This document shows, in pieces, positions 1 to 10,293 of a stretch of DNA of 24,588 nt. A program made the translations under genes and the position numbers. The DNA comes from Bondarzewia mesenterica (taxonomy: Eukaryota; Basidiomycota; Agaricomycetes; Russulales; Bondarzewiaceae): positions 1 through 24,588 of the forward strand of contig SGPL01000495.1 of the NCBI GenBank assembly GCA_004802705.1, written 5' to 3'. Below the pieces are notes generated by a model, which saw only the letters and a list, made by a program, of their open reading frames with translations, searched no databases and was not told the DNA's origin. Position 1 is the first letter of the stretch. Each line of letters opens with the position of its first letter.

Positions 1-257
1 TTTATTTTATCTATTTTAAAGAGATATAAGCACCAACTACGCTGTTTCTGTCAGTCGATCTTATTCAGTTTTAGATCTATTTTAGCTCTATTGTTTGTTT
101 ACACATTTTATATTTGTATAAGTATGGTCTTATGGTGTGCGTTCTCAGTTATTATATTGGATCTTGTTTATTCTTTCATTTCTATTTGTTGTTTATGTGA
201 CAGCATGCATCATTGGCTTATCTATTATACTCAGCTATATGTGGATCTATTTATAAG

Positions 258-413
258 AAAAAAAAAAACATAAGCAAAAAAAATAAGAAAAAAACATAAG
301 AAAAAACATAAGAAAAACATAAGAAAAACATAGGAAAAAACATAAGAAAAAACATAAAAAAAAAACATGAGGAAAAAACATAAAAAAAAAACATAAGAAC
401 AAAACATAGAGCA
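258..413. repeat. Degenerate AAAAACATAAG tandem repeat
   Basis: About fifteen tandem copies of a short unit, a run of A followed by CATAAG (some CATAGG or CATGAGG), with A-run length varying from copy to copy. The simple unit and length variation point to replication slippage. The open frame on the opposite strand is only the repeat read as Phe-rich peptide and is not a gene. Confidence 0.85.
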
Positions 414-1146
414 CCTAAACTTAGCACATAGTGAAATTTCACTACAAAGCAGCTGATAAAGTAAAAACTACCAGCCTATAGTAAAAACTATGGTAGTATT
501 ACTGTAGTCTAATGCATAGTAAAGTTTCACTATGTACATAGTGAAATCAAATCAGCTAATTAGATCACTTCCATTTTGCTGATGTTGTAGGATATAGCAA
601 AACTAGCTGGGCAGCTACAAGTGTCATGCCGGCCATCAGTGGACCTCGATGATCAGGCAGTCCAAGCAGCCTTGATCGCTGGCTTCACTTCTAGCATGTT
701 CTCTTTCATTTTTCTGTTTTCATTTTAACAATGCCGTGCACACCACTCGGTGACCATTTCCTTAGATGATATTCACATGAGTGATGACGCCTTCACCGAT
801 GGCACACAATCTAATCCTACCTAGGCTCATGCCCTCACTAGCCATATCGATAGCTATGCATTCGGTGATGATAAGATCTATTCTTTACTCAGTGTGTGCT
901 CTCTTTAAGTCTTGCGATGAATTTATAACTGACTTTGAATCTCTCAGCCAATGGGTTTGGTCAGTACATCTCTGAACATTCACTATGTGTGCTGACATTT
1001 TTTTTACTTAGGTTCTGATGAACACTTGCTAATGTCACTTTTACCTCAAGTCTCGGCAGACTTGCCATTTGGTGCATCAGTGGCAACAGCTACGCTCTTA
1101 GCGTTCAGTCAATCAGAGATTGCTCCTTTGGCAGCTGCTCACTCTG

Positions 1147-1207
1147 CAGTCGATCACTCGGCAGTCAGTCACTTGGTGGTCAGTCACTCGGTGGTCAGTG
1201 AGTCTGT
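1147..1207. repeat. Short 15-bp tandem repeat (GTCAGTCACTCGGTG)
   Basis: Roughly four imperfect copies of a 15-bp unit. They read as a Ser/Val/His repeat in the + frame open from 1026 to 1223, so they could lie in a coding exon, but nothing else supports this. Confidence 0.6.
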
Positions 1208-1271
1208 GCTATCACAATGGTGAATGGCAAGTGAGTAGACTTATTCACGTTTCTTCCTTGCTCCTCATCAG

Positions 1272-1424
1272 ATGGCAGTTGGACAAGATACAGATATAAC
1301 TATGGGCTCATCACTGAGCGACCCTCTTTTAACAGCTCACGATGAGTTGAACATCTTATGTGAGATTTTGGGTTATCAACGGCGAGTGGTGGACAGATTG
1401 GAGAGAATGAGAAGGATGTTGTAG
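1272..1424 (+). CDS. Small unassigned ORF, possible upstream exon of the HNH-like gene
   Basis: An open frame of 50 codons starts with ATG and ends in TAG. It has a normal-looking composition with a basic, Arg- and Met-rich C-terminus. It lies upstream of the HNH-like exons on the same strand, and a further open stretch in another frame follows at about 1435-1500. It may be a 5' exon or remnant of that gene, but no splice junction linking them could be established. No domain is recognised and the call is weak. Confidence 0.2.
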   Translation: MAVGQDTDITMGSSLSDPLLTAHDELNILCEILGYQRRVVDRLERMRRML

Positions 1425-1502
1425 TGTTATAATTGAAAAATTAGATAGTGCTGATACATGGGCTAAGCTATATCTACTGATTGAGTATCTTACTGAATTT
1501 TA

Positions 1503-2248
1503 GTAGGCCCACTTGTCTCAGATGGTTGATGAGTGGCCAAGGAATATATTTTATTAGACATGTTCACTGGCAAGCCAAGTGAGATATTTTATTGTATTGG
1601 GCCCAACTGTCTGAGATGCTCGCCAGCAAGCTGAGCAATCTATTTTATTGTAGTGGGCCCAATTGTCTCAAATGCTCGCCGAGGATCCAAGCAATATATT
1701 TTATTATTCTGGGCCCAACTGTCTCAGACGCTTGCTGAGGATCTGAGCATTATATTTTATTATGCTGGGCTGAACCATCTCAGATGCTCACTGGCAAGCC
1801 AAGCATTATATTTGATTACATTAGGCCCAGCCATCTCAAACACTCATCGGCAAGCCGAGCATTATATTTTATTATGCTGAGCCCAACCATCTCAGATGCT
1901 CACTGAGCACCCCAGCAATATATTTGGTTTGCTGGGCCCAGCCGTCTCAGATGCTCACTGGCAAGCCAAGCATTATATTTTATTATGCTGGGCCAAACCG
2001 TCTCAGATGCTCACCAGCAAGCTGAGCATTATATTTAATTATGCTGGGCCCANCCGTCTCAGANGGTCGCCGAGNACCCCCCACGCTATTTTGCATTCTG
2101 CTGGGCCCACCCATCTCAGATAGTCACTGAGGACCCCCTAATGCTATTCTTCACCTTGCTGGGCCCAACAGTCTCAAACCAACTCACTAAAATGTTGGGC
2201 CCAATCGTGTAAAACCTCGACGAGATACTGGTTGGGCCCAGGTCCGCT
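1503..2248. repeat. 56-bp minisatellite, about ten full copies plus degenerate ends
   Basis: Units begin GGGCCCAACCGTCTCAGATG and end with an AT-rich tail (TTATATTTTATTATGCT). Unit starts fall at 1599, 1655, 1711, 1767, 1823, 1879, 1934, 1990, 2046, 2102 and 2160, so the period is 56 bp with one 55-bp and one 58-bp copy. The last two copies (2160, 2196) are truncated and the first (1503) is divergent. Three N bases fall inside, at 2053, 2064 and 2075. The array ends about 50 bp before the first recognisable HNH-like exon and probably lies in an intron or in a disrupted 5' part of that gene. Confidence 0.93.
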
Positions 2249-2295
2249 GGACAATCTCAGTCGGCGAGAATGCACATTCGGCTAGTCCGTTTTAG

Positions 2296-3114
2296 ACTAT
2301 ATCAAGGGACTGAATAATGTGGCTGTTACAGGGCAGAGTCTGGCTGATGTGGAGTCTGATGAACGTGTCATTGACAATATTAATGATATTCGCAATGGGA
2401 TATTCATCAACGATTGCCTGCATCATCTTTTTTTGCATGATTCCATCAATGAGCCCTTGTCAGCTATATTGCGGGTAGGTGTTTAATAAATGTATGAATA
2501 TTCAATATAATGATTTCTCTGCATAGACTCCAAATTTCGCTATGAATGTGCATGATGTGCGACCCTCCCCAGTTGATCCCTCTACATTGGCCAACCCTCC
2601 CCTCACCTCTTTAATCATATATCAGCCTGAGTTTCGTCTCACTCTACAGCACTTTAGGCTGCCATGTCTTTTGGATGTTAGTTGTGGAAGAGATGGACAA
2701 GATGCTCGGTTGTCAGTTGGCCTCACTCAAACAACTATGCCATCGGTCGAACTTTTGGACTTCACATATGGCATGGCAGCACTGAAAACGTGGGGCCTGC
2801 AGGCATTTGTTTCCTATATTCAAGATGCCAGCTCTAGGTTCTACCACTCAGATGAGGAGGAGGAGCCTGATATTGATTCAACCCATCCTAAAACTACTGT
2901 AACTGGTAGAACTAGGCGAGAGGAGAAGAGACAGGTGAGACAAAGGGCAACACGGGATGAACCAGTGGGCGACATCACTCAAGGCATGGACACCATGGAC
3001 CTTGTCGCAAGTCTGTGGCGTATGTCACAGGCTCCATACATTGCAGAAGCGCGGCAGCATAAAGCTGAAGACACCAACCGGAAAGTTGAAGCATGGCTTC
3101 AAGAAAGTTCATAG
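2296..3114 (+). CDS. HNH-nuclease-domain-like protein, C-terminal part (two exons)
   Basis: Two exons join in phase: 2296-2474 and 2527-3114, with a 52-nt intron (GTAGGT...CATAG). The first opens after TTTTAG and holds the motif NINDIRNGIFINDCLHHLF, matching the conserved Asn and second His of the HNH region in a large basidiomycete family. The splice then gives SAILRTPNFAMNVHDVRP, which fits the following conserved segment. Next come a conserved linker (TYGMAALKTWG), an acidic stretch DEEEEPD, a basic stretch and a helical C-terminus ending KVEAWLQESS. The exon carrying the first catalytic His is not seen; upstream lies the 56-bp minisatellite. Proteins of this family are presumed nucleases, but their biological role is unknown. 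This copy is probably 5'-truncated or interrupted. The family call is from motif memory and could be checked with Pfam HNH profiles. Confidence 0.72.
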
Positions 3115-3149
3115 ATTCCCCTTTGCACTCCCTCTACCTCTGGCATCAC

Positions 3150-4426
3150 TCATGCAATGCACGCGCCAACAGATTTTCGCGGAGGCAACGAGAATGCGGG
3201 CGCACGAGAGCACATCCACCCTTTTCCTTTTTTCCTTTTAACTCGGGGAAGTGCCGACTGCGTCGGTGCCGATCTTGCTTGCCAGGAGTTTTTTTGTTGT
3301 TTGTCAGGTGCATGATGTAGTGGTTGGCAACGTTTGTTAGGCATTGCTAGAGTACCGATAATACAAGTACGAGTGCATGTGTCGTAGATAGCGGACAGAA
3401 TTCTGAATCGCTCAGCTTTCTCACGAAACAGGTAGCTGACGCGCTTCGAGGATTGCGTCCTCGGTATAAGAAGATCTTGGCAGTTTTGAAAGTTTTGAAG
3501 GACGGTGGCGAATCCATCTGCGAGTGTCGCGCTGGATGGTTTTTTGACAAAACAGGTGACTTTGACTTTGTCCAGGGTCTTCGAGTATTCGCTCTGTCCG
3601 GTGAAGTTCGCGTCCGCAGTTAACCAATAGCCGTCAACGTCTATGTCGACGATGTAACCCAATGTAGCGGGAGTGCGTGCTGTTTGCGCGGCGCCGCTCG
3701 TCTCGGGTGACTTCAGGACTAGTATGTCGGAAGTGCCGCCATAGAACCAGGCTACTTTGTCGTTAATATTTGGGTCACCTAGATAGATATTGGTCGGTTG
3801 AACACCGTAACCACTGAAAACAAAGCTGTGAGAAGAACACGCACCAAATACGAAATGCATTTCCACGTCACTGTGTTCGGACCTGTCGAGTACAGCGAAC
3901 AAGATCACTGATCATTGTGTGAAACGACGGCTCCTCATCCCTGTATCTCCCTCTACGATATCGAGTCGAACCGGGAAACTCTACTTCATTAAACATGGGC
4001 ACGTACTGTGGCAATGCCGAATCGAGGTCGACGTGGAAATCGGAGGTGGATTTGTGTAGATCGCTGATCCGCTGATCCATGTTTGCCCGGCAGCGCGACA
4101 GCAGAAAGGAGAAGACTTCTACTCTCGGTTGCATGGTCGGTGATGGCAGCAATGAGGCATGCTGTGGCATTCTCGTCCTCGAGAGTGGGACGCCCATTCT
4201 TCGCTAGAACGAGACCTAGATGCTTATGTCTGTCGAACGTAGCTGCGACAACATCACCGGGCTCTCCAGTGGTCAGTGATATAGCGATAATATCGAGAAT
4301 GCGACCATCCGTACTGAGGTCTGAATCGATGATGTCCCTGTTGCTGTGAACCTCAGCGGCTCGATAGGGCATATTGAGATCCGAGTAGCTGAGCTCGTAC
4401 AGAAGCTGCAATTGCTCAGAGAGCAT
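3150..4426 (-). pseudogene. Decayed gene of unknown function
   Basis: Coding-like sequence runs in three frames. The first piece starts at ATG 4426 and contains YRAAEVHSNRDIIDSDLSTD and an Asp/Glu-rich region down to about 4125. Removing one base near 4121-4125 joins it to a second frame (VFSFLLSRCRANMDQRISDL, then FNEVEFPGSTRYRRG) that runs to about 3900. A third frame continues with GYGVQPTNIYLGDPNINDK and DIDVDGYWLTADANFTGQ and stays open to 3150. No GT-AG pair gives a consistent phase at the second junction. At least one frameshift is therefore likely, so this is a pseudogene, or an intact gene with sequence errors. No domain is recognised. It converges on the HNH-like gene, whose end is 36 bp away. 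Confidence 0.5.
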
Positions 4427-5084
4427 CGCTTAATCTGAGGACATTTGGAAGTACCGTATGAGAAGTTGATGAGGGGAGATTGAACAAGGCTGATGTGCTG
4501 TACCAGCGATACATGTGCCTCACGAACTGACACGAAGAACAAACCTGAAGAATATTCTGAAACATCGACAGCATACTAATCACGTGCACTTTTCGGATGC
4601 GTTTCGTATCGGCGACCGCGTTCTGAGGTCTGCCACCGCTCTCATCACTGTAATCCCTCTTATGCGCAATTGAGTACCCAGACGCGTTGTTCTCCCGAAT
4701 CTGCTCAATCCCGCTGACCGTCGAACCTTCGTCGAGCCATCAAAACTTACTGGAATTTATTCGCCGACTTAACAGACGCATCCAAAAGCGTCTCGGACGC
4801 GTTAGATGCAAAGACATCGTGCGGGAAGAACGGGTTTTGTTAACGATTTTTTATCTGATTCAGCTTCTCCATCCATCTGCGAGTCCCTTCTTTGCAGAGC
4901 CTGAGGTGCAAGCAGTAAACATCTGAACGTTCGAACTGAACAGTCTTCAGCGATTCTGATTTCACTCGATTCGCTCGCGATAGCTGGTGCTGCAAGATCA
5001 CCTGTGCTTGTTATAGGAACCTGCCGGTGCGTCTGACAATCTTCTATTGCCTTTATTGTTGTTGAGTGTAACGTGTATATAGTT
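4427..5084. other. Intergenic region between divergent genes
   Basis: About 660 bp separate the starts of the minus-strand unknown gene and the plus-strand RTC4-like gene. Open frames here are short and unconvincing. It presumably holds the promoters of both genes. A CACGTG box occurs at 4582, but no clear TATA element was assigned. Confidence 0.4.
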
Positions 5085-6600
5085 ATGGAGAAGCTCGAGA
5101 ATGATCTCAAGCACCGTGGCTCCACTTCAACGACCGCGTTGTGCGCATGTCCCATCGCCTAGGTTATACGCCACATGAAAAGGGGAAAGTCTTCGAGGAC
5201 CTTGGTACTACTGATTTCAAGAGAGACAATAAGCGGGTTAAGAACACGTATGGGTCCCGTAACGGGAAGACTGGAATGTCATCCCATGATGGGCTAGACT
5301 TTTCTTTCAGAAAGTAGCGCGCCAGACCACGATGCGGATGGCGGTACTTCTAAAAAGCCCAAGAATGCAAGGCCGTCGAAGGAGAATGCGAGAGAGGGTG
5401 TCGTATTTGTGGGCGGTAAAGCTCTCGACTACCACCCTGACTAACAAGCCGAAGTTTCCCAACCTCAAGAAAAACAAGAAACCTTCGAACGCTAATTCCG
5501 GAGAGACATCAATGCTGAACAGTCCCGAAATCCCGAACTGTGCTCCTTCCTTGAATCCACCCTCTCTGAATAGCGCGTCATCATCATCACATGCAGTCCT
5601 TGCTCGACTCTCTGCCTCTAGAAACGACATGGAATACAAGCCTCCAGCTAATCAACAGCCTTTTTCCAAAGCACGTTTCCGCGATTCATTGCTCGACAAT
5701 ACTACACCGACTTCTCGGCGGCTTCGCGAGCCTCAGGCCTTTCCTGGTGCTAGATTATCTCCTTTACAGGAACATGGTCAAGGCGAGGAGCGATCCAAGG
5801 AGAAGGGAAAGCAGAAAGGGGCGCCTTTCCCGATGTCGCTTTCACCGCCAACTTCCTGTTCTTCTGTGCCCTTCCACAATTCCAGAACCCCCCCATCGCT
5901 TCCCAGCAGACTCTGAAGGTCACGACACCGTTAAGGGACGCGCGGCGGCTTCAAGAGCTCGTTTCGTTCATTCCTCCTCTGACGACGATGATGACGAGGG
6001 CTGAACCAGCCAACTCCTCGTGCGCGACCTGCTCCAAAGCGCATATCTCTAGAAATTCAAAGCCTTCCCGGAACTACAGCCCCTTTCCAACTCGAAGCCT
6101 AAGCACGGCCAACGTTCTGGTTCGGAGGCAGAGACACTGCCTGCTCGAGGGAGGACGCTACGGCCAAAACCAAGATGGCTAAGTCTATCAAGGTGGCACC
6201 TTTTCCCACTTTGTCGCCAGCCGCATTTCCAGATACATCGCAACCACGCACAAAGACAGGAAGTTTTCCCATGTTTTCTCCGCTCTCATCGCCTATGCAT
6301 TCTTCTAGTTTGGAGCAAAGCAAAAGCATCTATTGGCAGGACGACGACGACGAACTAGCTATCAGTAAGGATGACGGGATCTTGACCCAGGGGACCGCGT
6401 CCATTTCCCATGGCTCTCAGCCGATTGGAGAGCATTCGAACGGTTCAGGATAGAGGTGAGGGTAGCAGCGGGGTGAACAAGCAATCAGGAAATGTCACTA
6501 AGTTGGCTCTTTGTACAAATGCAGCCGACGATGATTCTCGTAAGTCTGGTCCAAAAGTATGCTACGCTCGCTCATTCATGAGATGTATGTACAGTATCTC
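5085..6600 (+). pseudogene. RTC4-like gene, N-terminal disordered half, frame-broken
   Basis: The likely start is ATG at 5085 (MEKLENDLKHRG). Coding-like pieces then continue in changing frames: TPHEKGKVFEDLGTTDFKRD, NAREGVVFVGGKALDYHPD (to about 5441), Ser/Pro-rich segments from 5500 to 5915, FVHSSSDDDDDEG near 6000, AETLPARGRTLRPKP near 6150, FPTLSPAAFPDTSQP and FPMFSPLSSP (6205-6300), and WQDDDDELAISKDDG near 6350. Low complexity with short acidic runs and FP-x-LSP-type motifs is typical of the disordered N-terminal part of basidiomycete RTC4-like proteins. Several frame changes have no intron to explain them, so the gene is probably dead. The RTC4-like domain itself resumes at 10323, beyond the 3.7-kb insert. 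That the two parts form one gene is inference from order, strand and composition. Confidence 0.5.
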
Positions 6601-6614
6601 TTGACCCAAGCATT

Positions 6615-6635
6615 AGGAAAAGGGCACATTTACTT
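6615..6635 (+). repeat. Left terminal inverted repeat of the 3.7-kb element
   Basis: It is the exact 21-bp reverse complement of 10294-10314. Just inside, ACTTaCCTAACTTTTTACAA and GCCGACTTGTCGGACTTGAG give repeated ACTT-type motifs. Pairing with the other side extends outward weakly (CATT versus CATC), so the true end may lie a few bases further out. Confidence 0.85.
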
Positions 6636-7069
6636 ACCTAACTTTTTACAACTTTAACCGGCTTGCCGACTTGTCGGACTTGAGAGTTCTTGAAAATCAC
6701 ACACAAGTACATTTAAGTAGTCACAAGTTCACCAACTTTATTTTAAGTCTCTTTGTCTTGCCACGAGTCAAACAAGTTCATATTATAGTGTACAAGTATT
6801 AATAAGTCATAAGTCATGGAAAGGTGATTTCATGCGCATTATGATCAGCAAACTTGTCGACATAGTAAGTAATTAAAGGCAAATAAAGATTGCTGTTGAG
6901 ACGGTGGGTGGGAACGTGACCCCATATGAAGGAGCAACAGGGGAGTTGCACCACAGTTGGAACATTTAGCCTTAACACCGCCTGGTGCAGAATAGTAATT
7001 AGAAATTTGACTAGCTACACTGTTGGCCATCGCACCAGTGCAGATGAACGTGAAGTCGCACTCTGCATC

Positions 7070-7402
7070 CTAATACTCAGTGATGGCTGGGTTGACATTG
7101 ACGTCGACGAGGTGTTGAATCCAAGCTTTGACAGCACCACGGTCTGGGGGGGTATTCTCCTGCTGCGTGGCCTGCGACTGAACCAGACCTGCCTGTGGGT
7201 ATGCTGAGATGTAGTCATAGGTGTCGGAAGAAAAACTCGGCTTTATCTCAACGTCCAAGTCATGATGGGGAAGGTCACCGAGATTGTATCTTGAATCGTT
7301 GTTGCTGCTGAAGCCACCAGAAGACCAGGCACCAGGGCTGTCGGTCGAGTCAATGAGGAGATCATCGAGCCCGAGTTCAATGGTTGGACATCGAATACTG
7401 AA
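7070..7402 (-). pseudogene. Unassigned coding segment fused behind the coronin fragment
   Basis: In the same open frame as the coronin piece, but after its last recognisable residues (MTMLDQS), the sequence changes to PTIELGLDDLLIDSTDSPGA, PGAWSSGGFSSNNDSRYNLG and IKPSFSSDTYDYISAYPQAG. This is unlike the Phe/Trp-rich beta-propeller continuation expected in coronin. It is Ser- and Asp-rich and resembles a disordered regulatory segment. It looks like a second captured gene piece joined at about 7402, giving a chimeric frame of 111 codons. No domain is recognised. Confidence 0.45.
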
Positions 7403-7925
7403 GGACTGATCTAGCATCGTCATCTTGATGTTGGTCAATCCACCTGTCTCCCAAATACTGACCTGCCAATCGCTCATCCTGTTGAAACCAGTAGTCGCGA
7501 TTCGATCCCTATCTCCCATCCAAACAACACGTGCGCCCTTGATTCCACCATAGGCTTCCACCGTCCTGACCGCCTCTTCGCCTGCACGAGGATCGAATAG
7601 ATGCAATTTTCGGTCTCTGCACATCATTGCGAGCAGCTGGCCCATCGGGTTGAACGCGAGACTCTGAATCGCAAAGCCATGGCCCGACAGCATGGATTTT
7701 TGGTGACTCCGGTGATCCGAGGTCTCAGAGCTTGACAGTGTGGTCCCCAGATACGCTCGCAAGCATGTGCTGGGCAGTTGGGTGCCAGAGAACCTAACCG
7801 ACTTTGCGAGGAGACGCGTCAGTGCCAAGGACGGGATCAAAGTCATGAGGCTCCCAGTGATCAGAGCCCCAGTCCTCGAACACGCTGGCTTCCACCTTCC
7901 AGATCATCACTTTTCCACCCTCCAC
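7403..7925 (-). pseudogene. Coronin (actin-binding WD40) gene fragment, broken
   Basis: Coronins bind F-actin through a seven-bladed WD40 propeller. This fragment covers the middle blades. In order it shows GGKVMIWKVEASVFEDWGSD, HPTAQHMLASVSGDHTVKL, SGHGFAIQSLAFNPMGQLLA, CRDRKLHLFDPRAG, then KGARVVWMGDRDRIATTGFN and RMSDWQVSIWETGGLTNIK, which closely match fungal coronin. Three lesions are visible: TAG at 7794-7796 where family members have Gln (KVGxVL), TGA at 7725-7727 where Trp is expected (TVKLxDL), and one extra base in the run of five T on the + strand at 7697-7701, which shifts the frame. Both stops can arise from single C-to-T type changes. The N-terminal blade and the C-terminal coiled coil are missing. 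It lies inside the 3.7-kb element and reads as a captured, non-functional copy. Confidence 0.88.
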
Positions 7926-8169
7926 TAAGGCCCAACTCGGGGAACAGCGTGAGGAGCACAAGATTGAAGATCACCATGAATAGGTCGTGTTGCATGGCTC
8001 AGATGAGAGGAGTCGAGCAGTGCATTCATCGTCTGCGTGCACCACTGGTGTCGGACCGAGTGCGATCGGCGCTATGAGGCCTGTTCATGACCAGTTGAAC
8101 AAAAGGCAAAAGAAAGAAAGAGATGGTCAATAAACGAAAGGACCCAAATGGAGAAGACACGAGGCAGAT

Positions 8170-8510
8170 GCACTGGGGATGAGTTGGGCAATGCGTCATG
8201 CTGCACCAGCGTGCAGGGCGACTTGTTCTTCGGGTACGGGATTGGGCAGGGTTGCAGCCGGGTACGTTCAGGAAGAGGGCGTGCTTGGTAGTGAATAGTA
8301 CCGTGATTAGGCGGTCGGGCGAGAATGCATGGGTGTAGAGTATGTAGGGTAATAGGCTTTTCACACGGGCCAGGAGAGTCAGTTGCGATATTCACATAGA
8401 AGGCAAGGGGAGCAAGGAAGGACGTACCGGTCGAGAAAAGGGGGGACTGTGGATATGAGCATCTCGATGAGCGTGCTGAGGACAGTGCTGGCGAAGCGAT
8501 GTCACTGCTA
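8170..8510 (-). pseudogene. Two-exon gene fragment of unknown function
   Basis: Exon a (about 8510-8428) reads FASTVLSTLIEMLISTVPPF and then LD. A 71-nt intron (GTACGT at 8427 to AAAAG at 8357) joins it in phase to exon b (8356 down), reading RLLPYILYTHAFSPDRLITV and then LFTTKHALFLNVPGCNPAQ. The phase-consistent splice and the alternating hydrophobic helical pattern argue for real coding origin. After NPAQ the frame degenerates. The upstream side is cut by a stop just before exon a. Helical-repeat proteins give such patterns, but no family is named with confidence. It is probably another captured host fragment. Confidence 0.45.
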
Positions 8511-8986
8511 AGCACTGAGAGAGGGGGTAAGTATCTGGGTGCTTGTGCGATGGTACGTGTGCACTGCAAATACATGCTGCGACGAAGTTGCGACTTAGCG
8601 GAAAAAAGAAAAAAAATGCTTACTCATCATAATTGAAAGCCAGCTGGCATACGACGTGTGGCCTCTGTCCCTCTCTGTCCCTGCCCTCAATACAACCTCA
8701 ATGCCTGCTAGAAAAATGGAACATCTTCACCGCCCTCTAGCACAACGTCGACAAGGAGAACAACGTCGCAAAACAACACTTGATCGATATGCTCTGCATG
8801 AGGTGCGGCCCTCCCTCTTGACAACAATGAATCGTTGACGCAGCATCTCGCATGTTTCTATGTTCAGCGGGTTCGACCATGACAATGAATGGGGGTTCTG
8901 CGCTGCCAAACCCTCACAGTGCTGCATCTCCTCTATCGCCCTCATCCTTCTCAAAATCGGCATCGTGCATTCCACATCCCCAATGG

Positions 8987-9331
8987 GCGAACAACAGGTC
9001 GCGATCGACTACAACCAAATGAGCACCGCCCAAAAACTCCTCCTGTTCTGGTGCAAGCTCGTAGTACGTCCCTCTACCCCTTCACATGCTCGCTCATCTG
9101 CACAACGTGTTCGATTTCTTCTGCATTTTCACTTATTTTACGTTAATGACACCCTGATACTTCATCACACAGTGCAAATGCGAGTGGGACGGCATTGAGA
9201 TCGACTTGCCTCCCTATTCTAGTTCCAGTGCTGAGGGATGGGCAAAGGTCGAGTGGCCTTCGACTTGTGAGCCAGAGATACTGCCGTCACCAGATGAGAA
9301 GAAGATAGATGTGTCCCACACACTGAGCTAG
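8987..9331 (+). CDS. Unknown protein fragment, two exons
   Basis: Exon one reads QVAIDYNQMSTAQKLLLFWC up to Lys-Leu-Val at 9063. A 109-nt intron (GTACGT...CACAG, 9064-9172) joins it in phase to 9173-9331, reading CKCEWDGIEIDLPPYSSSSA, EGWAKVEWPSTCEPEI and an end at TAG 9329-9331. The Trp/Cys-rich core and acidic tail look like genuine coding sequence. The start is not certain; the open frame extends upstream to 8860. The function is not recognised. It lies on the opposite strand to the coronin fragment within the 3.7-kb element. Confidence 0.42.
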
Positions 9332-9447
9332 GCGTAAGTTGTTATCATCTATGTCAATAAGCAATGTGCAGACATTGACAAGGGCCAAGCAATGCGTGCT
9401 TACACTCAGGCAGGTGTTGAGATCAGTTTACAGACAGGGCCATTGTC

Positions 9448-9798
9448 ATGCTACGGCGGTGTGATGCTCCCAGTAAGCTCACCGGGCACAGCACTGGTGT
9501 CATGTTCCTCACGTGGGGTGCATTGGTGGCCAAGCACATCACGAAGCTTGACAAGGTGTGTACTCCCTCCGATGTCTCTTCTCTGCACAGCATTTCTCAC
9601 ACTGACGTAGCACATACCGGCACTCTTCACTTTTCAGCGCGAACAGGAGCTTCCTCGATGATAGAAGATGGGGACATGAGGGAGAATGAGAGCGGCGAGG
9701 CCATGGAGGATGAAGATGTGGAGATCGAGGATACGAAGGTCGAGGGCACGCAGATCGAGGAGATCGAGGACGGCGAAGTGCTGGAGCAGGCGGTGTGA
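9448..9798 (+). CDS. Unknown fragment with acidic C-terminus
   Basis: A 116-codon open frame contains LTGHSTGVMFLTWGALVAKH near its start and a strongly acidic C-terminal half (EDEDVEIEDTKVEGTQIEEI, then EDGEVLEQAV) ending at TGA. A possible intron (9556-9638, GTGTGT...TTTCAG) would instead lead to REQELPR and a stop, which is one base out of frame with the acidic tail; either the unspliced frame is real or the gene carries a frameshift. It may be the 3' part of the unknown gene just upstream. No domain is recognised. Confidence 0.35.
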   Translation: MLRRCDAPSKLTGHSTGVMFLTWGALVAKHITKLDKVCTPSDVSSLHSISHTDVAHTGTLHFSARTGASSMIEDGDMRENESGEAMEDEDVEIEDTKVEGTQIEEIEDGEVLEQAV

Positions 9799-10293
9799 AC
9801 GAGTATGGCCGGGTGCCCGCGACAGGAAATGGTTTCGTCCGATAAGTTTTATATGCCCCTTCGTCACTCATGCATCATCATCTCCACGAGCCGCCGTCTT
9901 CTTTAGCATATTTTTTGTACTCATCATTGTGATTAATCAACGCCGTGTGGTATTTTTTTTTGATATTCTACACCGTGCTAAAAATAGCAGGAAAAAAAAG
10001 AAAAAAAAAACCGATAAAATAATAATATGTATACACAACTTATTTCAGACTTTTAAAACAAACACTGGCTGAAAAAAAAGTATCTACTTAAAAATCAGCT
10101 GTAAGTGATTGTATACTTGCAAAAACGAGTGAACTTTTCTGAACTTGTGATGTACTTTATGCTACTTATGAACTGGAAAAACGAACACTTGTCTGGAATG
10201 ACTGGAAAAAAAGTAGCCTACTTTCGGCACTTAGACGGACTTGGACGGACTTGGCCGACTCGTGCGAGTCGCGTAAGTCGCTAAAGTCCAAAA
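9799..10293. other. Non-coding right subterminal region of the 3.7-kb element
   Basis: No gene is seen. The stretch has several A or T runs (9951-10010) and many ACTT/AAGT motifs, ending with repeated GACGGACTTGG units at 10232-10253 and a short palindrome CGACTCGTGCGAGTCG at 10256-10271. These are likely transposase-binding or structural sequences. Confidence 0.55.

Larger units (their letters stand above)
1..1271. other. AT-rich stretch without a recognisable gene
   Basis: The first 1.27 kb is AT-rich at its left end and holds only short open frames with no recognisable domain. Two repeat tracts inside it are listed separately. No convincing splice-linked coding exon was seen. It could be the far 5' side of the HNH-like locus downstream or old transposon sequence; the sequence does not decide this. 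Confidence 0.5.

Noticed and set aside
258..413. CRISPR-like or telomeric repeat
   Set aside because: Units are contiguous and simple without spacers, and the sequence is not a telomere repeat.
8072..8575. 167-codon minus-strand open frame in the 3.7-kb element
   Set aside because: It is a shadow; a different frame with a phase-consistent intron (8427-8357) gives a more protein-like sequence.
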